Positions 35,393 through 47,533 of a stretch of 64,000 bases of DNA are shown here, piece by piece. The stretch covers positions 806,001-870,000 of the forward strand of contig SAXG01000008.1 of assembly GCA_012932865.1 (NCBI GenBank). The letters are read 5' to 3'. The number at the start of each line of letters is the position of its first letter. The stretch's first letter is position 1. The DNA is from Amylostereum areolatum. Taxonomy: Eukaryota; Basidiomycota; Agaricomycetes; Russulales; Stereaceae. The translations under genes were made by a program, and so were the position numbers. The notes beneath the pieces are model-generated. The model was not told the DNA's origin and ran no database searches. It was given only the letters and a program-made list of their open reading frames with translations.

Positions 35393-37174
35393 ATGATCTC
35401 GGTGAGTGATACTTTGTGAAGAGGAGGACAACGTTGACATTTGGGTAGGCCTTCTTCATCTTCAACCAAAAGGGCGAAGTACGTCCCAGTTCGTTGTCAA
35501 GCCGGGGCGGAGGTTGACATGCGCGTAGGTCCTCATCTCCAGGTTATACCGTCCAGATGTCCGGTGCGTCATATATGGATCATTGAAACGACTTATCGCT
35601 GACGAGTCGTAGACGATCCATTTCGGATGTCTTTCGCATACAGGTCATCTCCAGCAGTGAAGTCCGTTCGCCCATCATTACCCTCGGTTCTACTAGTTTC
35701 TTCCACGTCCGAGTGAACAACCTCTACTTTGTCGCGGTCACCAAGTAATCTCCATGATTCCCAGTCCAAATTCTCGTCTTATATCTGGTTCAGGAATAAT
35801 GCCAACGCCGCCCTCGTCTTCGAGTTCTGCTATCGCGTCAATGCCATATGCAAGGCTTACTTCGGAAAGGTCGACGAAGAGTCTGTGAAGAACAACTTCG
35901 TCGTGATTTACGAGCTCATTGACGGTGTGCTCTTTCTCCTTTCCCTTGGAAATACTCGTTGATTTAGTCTCTTTCGACAGAGATCAACGATTTCGGATAC
36001 CCTCAGAACAGCGAAATTGACACCCTCAAGACGTATATCACGACGGAGAGCATTGTCTCGTCTCAAATTGCAGTGGTGCGTACTACCTTTTGGAAAGAGC
36101 GTCGCAAGGGACTGACAGTGTCCTTCCCAGGAAGAGTCATCCAAGATCACGACACAGGCGACCGGTGCGACGAGCTGGCGGCGCGGCGATGTCAAATACA
36201 AGAAGAACGAAGCATTCGTCGATGTGGTGGAAACAGTGAACCTGAGCATGAGCGCAAAAGGTGCGTTCCCTCTTTTCTAAATGTCCGTGCGGAATGTCTG
36301 ACGAGACCACCTAGGAACTGTCCTGCGCGCCGATGTCGATGGTCACATCCAGATGCGAGCCTATCTGACGGGAACTCCAGAGTGCAAATTCGGTCTCAAT
36401 GACAAGCTCGTCATTGACAAGAGCGAACGAGGCGCCATCGACGCGGTCGAGCTGGACGACTGTCGGTTCCACCAATGTGTGCGGCTGAATGAGTTTGACT
36501 CTACCCGAACCATCAGCTTCGTGCCACCGGATGGCGAGTTCGAGCTCATGACGTGAATTTTCCCCAACTCTGCAACCTCACAATTTTCTGACGCTATCTC
36601 AGCTATCGGTCGACGACCAACGTGAAACTTCCTCTCAAAGTCATCCCGACAATCACCGAGGTTGGTACGACCCAAGTGACCTACATTGTGGTGGTCAAGA
36701 CCAATTTCAACAGTAAACTCTCCGCCACCAACGTCGTCCTGCGCATACCCACGCCCCTGAACACCACCAGCGTTGACTGTAAAGTCCAGAACGGCAAGGC
36801 GAAATACGCACCCTCTGAAAATGTCGTCATCTGGAAGTGAGCCCGCGTTTTCTGCCTTTACCACGTCCTGGCCTCTTCTGATATCACTTTACCCTCAGAC
36901 TGGCTAGGATACAGGGCGGACAAGAAGTCACACTCACAGCGACAGCAGACCTGACGAGCATGACCCATCGACAAGTATGGGCTCGCCCGCCGATTGACGT
37001 TGACTTCCAGGTGCTCATGTTCACCGCATCCGGACTGGTGGTGCGCTTCCTCAAGGTATTCGAGAAGAGCAACTACCACAGCGTCAAGTGGGTCAGGTAT
37101 CTGACCAAGGCGAGCGGGTCGTACCAGATACGTGTGCGTTTTCCTTCCATTTGCGTCAGGCGGACGAAGGCTGA
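35393..37174 (+). CDS. APM4: AP-2 clathrin adaptor complex, mu subunit
   Basis: Medium chain of the plasma-membrane clathrin adaptor that reads YxxPhi cargo motifs and phosphoinositides. About 430 residues in roughly ten exons. The first exon encodes only MIS (35393-35401), the second [10 protein letters not shown], the third [11 protein letters not shown]. Then follow [55 protein letters not shown] and [19 protein letters not shown]. The linker carries [14 protein letters not shown], where Thr (about residue 155) matches the AAK1/Prk1 phosphosite of animal mu2. The C-terminal homology domain includes [34 protein letters not shown] and [15 protein letters not shown] [14 protein letters not shown]. 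The end is [14 protein letters not shown] plus ADEG after a last short intron. Confidence 0.95.
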
Positions 37175-40100
37175 ATCGGCGCTCGCAGTTCTAGTTTGGA
37201 TGGGCTGTGGAAGGACATATTTTCTTGTACTATCAACCGCGTATAAATTCGTTTTAATTTGGCTAGACGACGTGGGGACCTTGTTGTACCTGCTCTACAA
37301 CTTGGATAGGCTTCATTGCAAAGGTTGTGCAAAGATAGGTCTGACCTTGGTCATGGGCCATTGAGCTGCTTAGTGTGAGCGCCTCATCCCATTCAGCGTA
37401 CGCCCTGACTAAGTCTCACCAAAGTTTTCGCAGCGCCCGCTACATAAGCCCGCTCAATCTCTCACCATCCTGTGTTCTGAGCATGTGCTCCCGCGCGTCC
37501 TAGCAGACATGTCCGCGCTCAATACTCGACTAGAACAAACGAGCGCATATACCTGGTTGACGCCTCCAGCCCTGACGCGCATCCGGCGACCTGACTTCTT
37601 AACGCCTTGGTCCGAGTCTGTAGTATAAACGCCAGGATCTGCAAGTTAATTTTGCAAGCTTTGACGCGCTCCGGCGTCGTCGTGACTCGGAGGATTTCGC
37701 CCCACGCAGCTTGTGCTGTTTACAGGGTATAGGCTGTGTTAGACTTTGAAGCCCGGGAGGGGGACGCCAACGCCAACGCTTAATACTAATCCTTTGTTTG
37801 AACCTCCCGGAAGTTTCAAGCGGACTACTTGGAGGCGTCGCGAGGATACGATAGGTTGCCGAGCCCAATGCCAACCATGTGGTTGCAGATGTGCAGTGTT
37901 AGACGTCGGCTGTTTGGGCGGGCTGTTACCTGGGCGTTGGCGGAGGATTCGTCGTGGGCTTTGCTCTTTGGTGGTTGTTCCAGGGTGCTGGACCACGATC
38001 GACAGTTCTTTGCGCGTGGCTAGATTATGGTAAGTCTTCGTCGTGCTTTTGCGCATTCCCTTGACTGAAGTGTCTTCAGGTGTCTGCTTACATATATAGA
38101 CAGCTTGTATTGTGAGAATCGCCTCCGATGGTTTTATCGCAGCCAAAAACGAATTTATATGGGTCCTTTTGCATTGCAAGCCGGCGAGATCACGAGCAGC
38201 AGTCTGCCCTTCACATATTCCCCAGATTATGGCTTTTCACGCTTTGCCACGCGAGCCTCCCGCTATCATGGTCCAAGGCACCCAAGAAATCCAACCCATC
38301 TCGATAGAACGCATCTGGAATTCTCAGCACCCAGCAATCGTCATCCCCATCGTCTTCGGAATCGGCATCGGGCCTATCTCGATACCGCGAACCCAAACCA
38401 CATCCCCCGGCCTTTCCGCACCTTTCCGCACCATCAGCGTATGGCAACTCGCTCTCATGGCCTCCCCCTTGTCGTCATCCCTCCCGCAGGCGCTCCGGCG
38501 CGATAGGCGTGGAACGCCCTGCCGTTCTCGACCTCGGACGCTCTTTAACCCTAACTTTGTCGTCGATTTGCGAGGGCAGGCGCCCTCTGGATGCCGATCC
38601 TTCGGGAGTGCCGGGCCAGCGTGACATAGCTATAGGAGCGCACTTGGAATACAAGCACGGCGTCAGAACATCGGGATGGCACGGCTGTGCGCCACCGGAC
38701 GCCCGGTGACTTTACCTTTGGCCGTCGCCCATCGTTCCGCGCTCTCTAAGCAACTTTGTTCGGAAACAAGACCTCTAGACGGCAAGAGGAGCACGCTGCC
38801 TTCAAAGCTGTGCACTTGCTCTATACCCAGGCCCATGCTCCCCTCCGAGGTCCACGGTCCTCGTGGGTTACCTTGAGGAGATGCGAACTTGGGCGTAGGC
38901 AGACCGGCGATTACTTCCCCGTCGTCGTGTTGGGAAGAGCCGCTGGTAGGGGGACGACCCAGGAAGCGGGGTTCTCGCCGAGGGAGTCCCTGCCGTACTG
39001 AAGAGGGGAGGGGGGAGCCCACTCATCCAAGCGCTCATCTCTTGCGAAGAAACTCCCACACTCGCACGGCGTACGGTACACGAGAGGTCGAGAACGGCGT
39101 CCACGCTCAAGTCCGCACAGCAAACGACGACCACCGCAACCTGCTAAGCAAATCCAGGCCGTTCATGCCCACGGCAATTCACATACCTTCCCTTCATTCA
39201 CTTGTTCAGCAAATCGACGCATCGCCCCGGAGACGGCAAACGCGTGGTTTCCGGCCTGCTTTCATTTCGTGTTCTTTCTTTGTCTGTCCAGGACGGCCTG
39301 GGGCTACAGCCGTCTTCCCCCCCGAGCATTCCTTTCGTATCTTCTGCGGTGCTCCAGCTGCCCGCTGCGCCCGCGGCCGCAGGGGCGATATCGTATATTT
39401 GCGAAGATAGACGGACGCCCCCGCATATGGCATATCGCGCCTCCATCGCCTGTGACGTCTTCATCGCGCCTTCTCGGCATGTCCCCTTCGCATTTCACAG
39501 TCGTTCACTCGGATTGTTGTTCTTTCGAACTGGAGATATTGGCGGCTCAACACGAGGCGGCGCTGGTGTCGCCGCCCTCGCTCGTTATACTCATATGAAC
39601 CCCATCACCTGACGTCCGGACGTTCTTTGTGCGCGTTCTTTCTGCTAGGCTCTGGGACTAACGCGCGCCTCATGTCGATCTTGCTGCTTTGTTCGCAGTT
39701 GAACGTTGTCTTGGACGGTAGCGGAAGCCGCGGTTAGCCTTCATTATCGCCTTTTCCAATCTGACCTTCCGGATAGCAGACTGGTTAGTGCTGGATATCA
39801 TATATGTATGTGTCCCGAGTCGGGTGGTGCGCCTTGAGGTTCCGCGGGGGGGCAGGGTATACGGAATGGAAGGTTCGGCCAGGACTGCATGTCCTTCTCC
39901 TGGGTACTCGTCCCGTCCACGGCGAACAGGCATGTCTTCTATATCCGCCCCACCGCTCTCAGTCCAGTGACTGCTGCCCGCGCGAAAGGTTCTCGGATCG
40001 GAAATGTGGTGGGAGGAACCACTGTACCCCTCCGGCCTGCTCTCTCGTCTGTGCGCGCCTAGGTACATCCCGAAGGTACATTGAACTTTCTGCTCTGTTC

Positions 40101-41842
40101 TACTTCCGCCCGCATTCCGAGCCAGCTCTTCTCTTCCTCGCGCCTGGCAGCTGTTTGCCTCTCATGAGGGAATGCCGGACCGCACTCACCGAGCCGGCGG
40201 CACGCAACGGGAGCCAATCGGGATCGACAATGGCGGGCGCTTGTGAATGGCGGTCATCGCGTCTGACGTCAGCGGGGACGGCGCACGCTCTGAATCTCAC
40301 TCAGCTTTCCAGTCATCCAACCATCCTCTCAGTCATCCTCGCCGACGACGATATCGCATGGGGATTCTCTAACTATATCTCACTCAGCGTGGTGCGACAG
40401 AGTCCGGAAAGTAGGACAATTGCAAGTTCGACAGGACGGGGCGTGCGGATCCTCATCATCCAGGTCTTGCGATAGGTGGATGGCTGTCCCGGGGGGCAGA
40501 CCGCGTACACAGGTCTCAGCACGTTTACCCACCACATTTTTTCAGAAAGCACAGGAGTTCAACGGAGAATCGAACCGCATGCACACTCCCTACGAACTTC
40601 CGACGACTGCACGTACGGATCGCCGCCGAGACCGCGCTCCCAATTCACTCTCGCTCACATGCATTCCTCCCCACGCCCTCTCGTCGTGGTCGTACCCTAG
40701 CCCACCTGACCGTGCGGTGCGCCACCGAACGTAAATTGGACGTGCGCGGCGGAGGAGCCCCGCCCAGAATCATCCGATAAACCGCGCCAGCCATCCCTTT
40801 CCATACGTCCTCATCGACATCCGTCGATCGCCACGACCTGCCCTCTCCCGCATGTCCTCCCCCCTATTCAGTTTCCACACCCCCTGTCGAAAAAAAAACA
40901 CCCCTCCGCGCCAAATTTAAGCGTTGTGGTTCGATTTTGGGTGGGATTTCCAGCATCTGCATCAGCAAATGGCGGATCCCTTTCAGAAGGACGCTCGTGG
41001 TTTGCCTCCTGGCCGGACGCGTGGACGCCAATTCGCCCTCCCAGACCGAACTAGAATGTCTGTTCAACACCGCACCCGTCGTCGCTCGTCATCGACGCGT
41101 CGACTCGACCCTCGAACGTGTCGAAAGAAGAAGGAAAAGCACTTGCCCGCTCAGCCCGCAATGCTTCTCGATCGGACCGTGCGCGACAATGCGTCGCCAG
41201 ACTCCCAGCCATCGCATCTCTGCAAGGGTCAGTAGGAATATCCTCGCTGCCACCTTCGTCCGCGCGCACGCATTGTCGACGTGCGTCGCCTACTGGTGCT
41301 TAGCCGGGGATTCCTTGCTTCCCGAGCTCGCGGATCGGCGTCGTCTGTAGGATTCCAATCATGCCGTCGGGACAGAGTGCCACCGCTCACCTCCACCTCC
41401 ACCTCCGCTTCAACCCATCCTACCATTCTCGTCTTCCCACCCATACATTTCCATCCGAGCCGCCACCATCACCCTCACGCTCGCGAATCACCACGGGCGA
41501 AGGCGAAGACAGACCCACACTGCCACCCGGAATCGGGTCTTACCCTGGCAGTGGCACCCCCCCCCCAAGTTCCCATTCCTCGCCCCCCCCAGCGCATCAA
41601 TCCTCCCCTCGCTATCCAACTCGCCACGCGTCCATATATTTTTTGATCCCATCGGTCATCGCGGGAGAAATCGAAAGGGCGGGGGAACACGCCGCGCATC
41701 GTCGACCACCCAAAAGGAAAGAGGAAAGAAGGAAAAAAATATGTACTGTATGACATATGTACGGATGGCACAAATCAGACGATCGTCGCCGCCGTTGCCG
41801 CCACGCGGCGCGCGCAGTCGCCTTGAGTTGCCCTTAGCCCGC

Positions 41843-41898
41843 CGCGCGCGCGCGCGCCCGAACGCGGTTTCCTATCAGTGATCACACACACACACACA
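41843..41898. repeat. CG and CA dinucleotide repeats
   Basis: An alternating CG run at 41843-41857 is followed by a CA run at 41883-41898. Both sequence types favour Z-DNA. Confidence 0.8.
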
Positions 41899-42558
41899 TA
41901 ACTTTTACTGTAGGCTAGTGGCAACAGCTTGCGTTGGCCCATATATTCTATATTTATATGATCGCGCGCCCGGGTATTTTCCGTGGATGCCTTGTTTTTT
42001 TGCTCGGAAACCGAGGGGGGGGGAAGGGTGAGTTGGATCATGGATGTCATTGTCGATGCCATACGCGGATCGCCGTCGCGCGTGGTCCAGCCTGGGGCGC
42101 CCGTCCATCACGATGTAAGGCGAGGAGGTTTCTCCGCGACTCTGAACCGTGAATGATAATCGGCGCGCGGTTCGGACATTCGATCGTGCACCTACGTACA
42201 TACAGTTGCGCACGCGCGCACGCGATCAGTGTAAGCTACCCAGACCCGCCGTACGTGCGCTACTATCCAGTCACCATCGGATCCTCGCCGCGCGGCGCCC
42301 TGCAAGCCGTTCGGGGGGGATTAAACTTGAAGTGACGACGATGCCGACATCGCGCGTCTTTCTGTCGAATGGGGGCGGGGGCGGAGATTGAGACAAGCGT
42401 GGTCGTGGGGAGGCCGACGTTCGAGAAAGGTTTAGGTAAGTAGGTAACAGTGGCCGAGTAGGCTCTACCGTACCGCAAGCTGTGAGCAGGGTGGGTTGCG
42501 AGTTGCGTTGCGGCGTCAATGATGCCACTCCGGCGTCTGCCCGAGTCCCGAAAGCCTT

Positions 42559-42575
42559 GTACGTACGTACGTACG
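42559..42575. repeat. ACGT tetranucleotide repeat
   Basis: Four tandem units of the palindromic tetramer gtac/acgt. Confidence 0.8.
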
Positions 42576-43185
42576 CGCTCGGCACATGTACAATGGCACC
42601 GGGTCCGTAATCACACTCACCACGAGCTCAGGCCACCACCACAGTTGTGCGCGAGGGATCCTGGGATCGCGGATGGGGCAGGATGGCGATCGGCGATCGC
42701 CTCAGAGTATGTCAATGAATGGTTCAATGGTTGATTGCATGCATCATGACCGCGTCACCCGTCGTGCCGCGACGGGCGAGCTGGCATCGGGACGTGGTGC
42801 GGGGTAAGGGCACTAAGTAAAAGCAAGATAAAGTACTCCGTCGCACAATATGTCGGACGGGGCGCCGGCTGGCACGGCCCACATGGACTTCATCCCACCG
42901 AGCCTCCTTCATCCGAGCACAATCGAGCACAACATCGTATACGACGAATCGGACGGTACGGTGCCATTCAGCTGTGGCCCGTCCTCCTGCAAACCCTAAC
43001 CCCTCCCCGTCCATCCGTCTCCCCCCCGAAAACGGACAATTAGCCGCACCACGCGTCCCCCACGCGCCCGATGACAACCCATCTCATCTCTCGCCCCTCG
43101 ATCTCATTCCCAGTTCACTTCCGCACCCTCCTGGCACAAGCGAGATGAATCATGAACCGCTCCACAGCCCCCTCGACAGAGGACA

Positions 43186-43216
43186 GGGCGGGGGGGGGAG
43201 GGGGGGGGGCAGGGGG
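43186..43216. repeat. Long interrupted G-runs
   Basis: Three consecutive G-runs of 5 to 11 bases broken by single A or CA, a possible G-quadruplex-forming segment on the plus strand. Confidence 0.7.
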
Positions 43217-44937
43217 CGCGGTTCCGATCGTGTTCCATCGTGGCCTTTATTATTAGTCCGCACATGGCGCAGACGTATGTACGGACCCAACAATGATAAC
43301 ATTCGCCAGTGTGAGTCGGTGATGCCGGACTGCTGTCGGTCGTGGTGGTCGGCAAAGCGCGGGCGCTCGGATCGCCGACCTTCGGCACGTTCTGCGCGCA
43401 CGTTCGCTTAAGCACCTCTCGTACTCAGGAGCGGAACTTATCAACAGAGTGTTGTGAACAGATGGGAACGTTTATCGAATTTTTCATCGGGGGGGAGAGG
43501 GCCCGGGAGGCACTGGCAGAGAGGGGCGGGTGCGGATCCAGTGGCGAAGCGGCCTCTCTGGCAATGCCGATCATCATCATGGCCCCGCCCGGGGGCATGC
43601 AGGTTGTTGCAACAGCAGTATGTATGTAACGATGACGCATGGGTGGTCCGGGGTGTAAATAGCTGCGGAATGTGGGGAACCGGGACATGAAAGAAATCAA
43701 AACCGAAAGAAGAAGAAGAGACGAAAGGAAGCCTGAAACGGCGGGGAGCAAGAACGCGTGGGCGTGGCGAACTTGAACTCCGATGCGCGGGGGCGAGGGG
43801 GGGACGCGTCCGACCGCCCCGTCCCACGAAAAGCGAGGCGGCAGAGGAGATGGTGATGAATGAAAAGGGAGCCGAGCGAGCGCGGGATACGACAGTCCCA
43901 CAGGACATGCGCACGCAAGAGTGCAAAAAGTGTGATCTGAGAGGAGGTGGCCGAGGAGCCGACGGGCGCACCGCCCGCGCCTTCCCCCACATTCGCCAAA
44001 CCGTCCTCCTCCTCTCGCACCCCCTGCCCAACCCAAACCCAACCCTCTTTCCCCCCCAAAACCCCGCCTAACCCCGCCCTCCTCCACGGACACACGCGTC
44101 CCCGGTCCCCCGAGGACGTCCGCACGCTCCGCGCGTTCGCGACAGGAGACGGGCGCAATGCGTGGAACGAGAGGCTACGAGGGCTGAGGTCTCGTTGGAA
44201 ACCGCCGCCTCGTGCGGGCACATGCGCGGGGGGGACGGAGGGAGGGGGGGCAGAGCGGGGTGGGGGCAGAAGCGGCCCCGAGGAGAACGAACGAGGGAGG
44301 AGAGCGAACCAGGACGCCGGCGTGGCGTTCAACGTTGAACATTCCGACGTTCGCGTGCGTAAGTATGATGTCGACGAATCCCAGGCCTGGGACCGCGCGC
44401 CTCCCCCACGGACGGGGGGGGGGAGTCAACATCGAAACGGACCGGGGGCTGGGGTTCACCGAACGCCGCGCGCGCGGGGGTGGCGGTGGCGAAGCCGACC
44501 TCGAGCCCGAACAACGCCTCCACCGGGCGTCGGACGCGCCTCGAGCCCCCGTCGAATCGGAAGGCGAATTGAACGGGAAACAAGAGGCGTCCGGGGGACC
44601 CGGCGCGCGTTCGATCTCCCTCCTTTGAGGATCGATCCAGCGATCCGGACGGTCGTTTCTGGGCCGCGATCGAGCGTCGCCGGGGGCGTGGACGCTGGGA
44701 TGGGACAGAACAAACAGAGGGCGGTTCCTCCTCGGGGCGCCGTTCTACACAAGGAGACGAGCCCGATCCACGGTCCCAATCTTCCTGCGCCCATTGTCCC
44801 CCCTACTCCCCCCCATTGTTGCCGTATCCGTCTGCTGAGAGCCCGTCCAGACGGCGAGGTCCTCCACGTTATGTCAGGAATGATCGATTCTGGTCGTCCG
44901 TCCTCTCAGACCGGCTGACCCGCGCAGTGTTGTCGCT

Positions 44938-44959
44938 GTCGTCGTCGTCGTCGTCGTCG
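44938..44959. repeat. GTC trinucleotide repeat
   Basis: About seven GTC units in non-coding DNA. Confidence 0.8.
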
Positions 44960-45572
44960 CGATTGTTATGTTATTGCGGACGGTGCTGCCCTGCGAGACC
45001 AGTGAGACGTATCCCGCGCCCCGACGTCGCCGCCGCCGCCACCACCGTCTATCGGCCAGCGATCCACAGCCCACAGCCCTCCTGATCCCAGGGATCGGCA
45101 ACGCGCGATGGGGCGATCGATGCGGACTCGCGGATGTTCGAGGATGGACGTTGGACGTTGCACACCGGACGCCGGGTGTGGGGGTGCACGATCCGAAGAA
45201 GCAAAGCTGCAGTGCACTTGTGGCCGGGCGGCTACCGGAGGCAGGAAGCCAAGCTACGGGTCTGCTGGACGATGTGGTAACGCAGACGCGTTCGGCGGTG
45301 TGGTAAGATAGCGAGATAGAACCCCGTCCCCTTTCCACCCCGGCCGGCGGGTGGTGGGATCTCGTTACTTACGAGAGGAGATCACATCGAACGACGCTGT
45401 GGGACACGGCACATGCACGACGCTCGAGCTCGAAGGGGGAGGGGAGGTTGTCGCCGTTCGCGCAGGTCCCGGCGAGTAGAAGCGACCTGCGCGCGCGTGT
45501 TGAACGCCGGGCGCACGCGAACGCGGCCATGTGGTGCGTCGACCCCTTCCCTCCGGATACGAACGCGCGTAC

Positions 45573-45590
45573 GAGAGAGAGAGAGAGAGA
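45573..45590. repeat. GA dinucleotide repeat
   Basis: About nine GA units. Confidence 0.8.
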
Positions 45591-46764
45591 CACCTGCCCA
45601 CGACGGCGGGGACAGATAGATAGCCACTTAGGCTACCCCAGTCCGATGACCGAGGGGCCAGACGCTCGAAATGGCTCGATTTGGGCAGCCTGGTGATGGC
45701 ACCGTGGAACGTTGAACGCCGGCGCGCGTCATACTTGTATTTATTTTACTCGGAGGGAGGGGGAGGATTCAGAGGGCGGCTGGTCGACGGGAGTTTGCTG
45801 CCAGTGGGTGCGTCATGGATAGAACTAGAACTGTCGGACTCGGAGCGCGACCATACGCCCACGAGCCTCTCCAGTTCCTCTTCCTCGCCGTTCGTCGAAC
45901 GGCATCCCGGCGGGTCCTTAGGCCTCAGGCTTCCAGCCTCGGAGCGCGAACGCGCTCATCGATTCAATCCGGCAGAGGGATCGCCCCCCCGGCGCGGCTC
46001 GCTCGCAGCGCTCGGGGCGTGCCGCGTCCGACCGAAGATGGATGAGGATTAGGGAGAGGGGGGGAAGAAGACGCCGGGGGAGGACGAGAATAGCGGGGGA
46101 CGATGATCGCGCCGTCCTTGGCCATCGGGCGAAGGAGGAGAGCGGAGGACGGGGTGCGGGATCCGAGCGCCCTTGGGACGTGGAGGGGGGTGGGTGTGGG
46201 AGGAAGCGAGGAAGGCACCGGGGAGAGGAACGGTGGGCGTCGGGTGGAGCCGACGGGGATAGGAATAGAAAATGCATTTTATGGACGATGGTGGCAATCT
46301 GCGGGTTCGGGTTCGGGTGCGCAGTTCGGGAACGAGCTGGAGGGGGGCGAGGCGGATAAGAGAGCGTGACGGCAAGGAGGGCGTCGGTGGTCGTCGGCTG
46401 GGGTCCGCGATGGAGGGATGATGGGGCGAAGAGGACGGAGTAAGATGGAGGGGAAGGGGACGAGATTAGATGCCGAAGCGTCTGGCACGCGCCGGAAGGG
46501 ATAATAGAAGGATATTACGCAATACACACAATACAGGACACGGATTGGATCGGGCGAATGGGCCGGCGTTCAATCTGGATTGTGGGCGGAAACAAATACA
46601 ATTATTACAATGGGCGGAAGGAAGGGATTGGCGGCGGGGCGCGTGACGTGGGAGGGATCGAGATCGTGAGCGATGGGGAGATGGCATCCGAGCCGCACCG
46701 AACGGAGTGGCGGCGGGTGTGCGAACTTGCGAGGACAATGTCCGATGGGAAGATCTGGAGACTG

Positions 46765-46791
46765 GCAGGGTGCAGGGTGCAGGGTGCAAGG
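46765..46791. repeat. GTGCAGG heptamer tandem repeat
   Basis: Three to four tandem copies of a seven-base unit, followed by a G-rich gcgggcgggcgggc stretch at about 46799-46812. Confidence 0.75.
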
Positions 46792-47246
46792 TGTCGGGGC
46801 GGGCGGGCGGGCGTGCGGGGGGGCGGGCGGGGGCAAGTGCAGCGTGGACTTGGAAAGGTGGCAGGCCAACGCAGATCGGGTGATATTGGAGGTCAAGTGG
46901 CGGGCAACGTGGTGGATAAGATTAGACGGGGCTGGCGGTGGCAGCCTCGTGGGACTGGGAGGGGGGAAATGCGCGGAAGGAGTTCGGGGCGGACTCCGCG
47001 GTTCGGGAAAGCGCATGGGGACCGGCTTTGGCGCGAGGCGATGGCCACTCGATTGTGTTCGTGCGCGTGCGGAAGCCCACGGCACGCCTGGTTTCCTTCC
47101 GTGGTCGAACAAACGCCTGCGAACGCGCGCGCATGTGCTAGTATCTGGATGCGAACTGCTCGGACTTGGAGTCCGCTTGCCACCGGCCCCCCGCCCACGC
47201 TCCCTCGGCGAGTGGAATGTGCTGGAGAGGGGGAGGGGAATGGCGA

Positions 47247-47274
47247 CATCGCTGAGTGGGCATCGCTGAGTGGG
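47247..47274. repeat. 14-base tandem duplication upstream of the conserved small gene
   Basis: catcgctgagtggg occurs twice back to back, about 140 bases upstream of the TATA element at 47412. Confidence 0.8.
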
Positions 47275-47411
47275 TCGTTCAGAGTGGCTGACGAGCACGC
47301 AGAGTCTCAGAGTCCATTGAGCGGGCGATGACGGAGACCAATGACTCACCGGTGGGTTTCCGGATGAGGAAGGTGGAGCCGGGAGATTGGCGACGGGAGC
47401 GCAAAGGGATT

Positions 47412-47419
47412 GTATAAAA
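47412..47419 (+). promoter_or_regulatory. TATA box of the small conserved gene
   Basis: tataaaaa lies about 120 bases upstream of the candidate ATG at 47534. Just downstream the plus strand turns from G-rich to C/T-rich, as at many fungal transcription starts. Confidence 0.65.
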
Positions 47420-47533
47420 ACGATTGGGCCTCGAGTTGAACGGGCACGGTCAGCTTTCCCTTCCGCTCCTCGTCCTTTGTGCCACACCACGCCCTTCCCC
47501 CGCCTTCGTCCTCCTATATCTTCCTCTTCCCCA

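Larger units (their letters stand above)
37175..47533. other. 10.4-kb gene-poor, GC- and repeat-rich region
   Basis: No recognisable gene. Open frames of up to about 320 codons exist but are Pro/Arg/Gly/Ser low-complexity readings of GC-rich DNA on both strands at once, as expected when stop codons are rare. It contains many short tandem repeats and G-runs (listed separately). Short TATA-like elements occur (for example near 37238 and 38090), but no conserved protein follows them. The part nearest the downstream gene probably serves as its upstream control region. Confidence 0.6.

Noticed and set aside
36960..37364. Extension of the AP-2 mu frame to 37364
   Set aside because: Hydrophobic tail unlike any mu subunit; a short last intron gives a normal C terminus instead.
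38112..38624. 170-codon plus-strand open frame with a TATA-like element before it
   Set aside because: Composition is mixed but no motif, no conserved segment and no intron support; kept out of the gene list.
40560..40650. Minus-strand GCGGTTCGATTCTCC resembling a tRNA T arm
   Set aside because: The T stem does not pair and no acceptor stem can be formed.
40924..41235. Open frame starting near MADPFQKDARGLPPG
   Set aside because: Arg-rich tail with no family resemblance; overlapping frames equally long.
43947..44918. 323-codon plus-strand open frame
   Set aside because: Low-complexity Pro/Arg/Gly reading of GC-rich DNA, with overlapping open frames on the other strand; no domain and no splice pattern.
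46570..47490. 306-codon minus-strand open frame upstream of the small conserved gene
   Set aside because: Low-complexity, covers the promoter and TATA element of the plus-strand gene; shadow of G-rich DNA.
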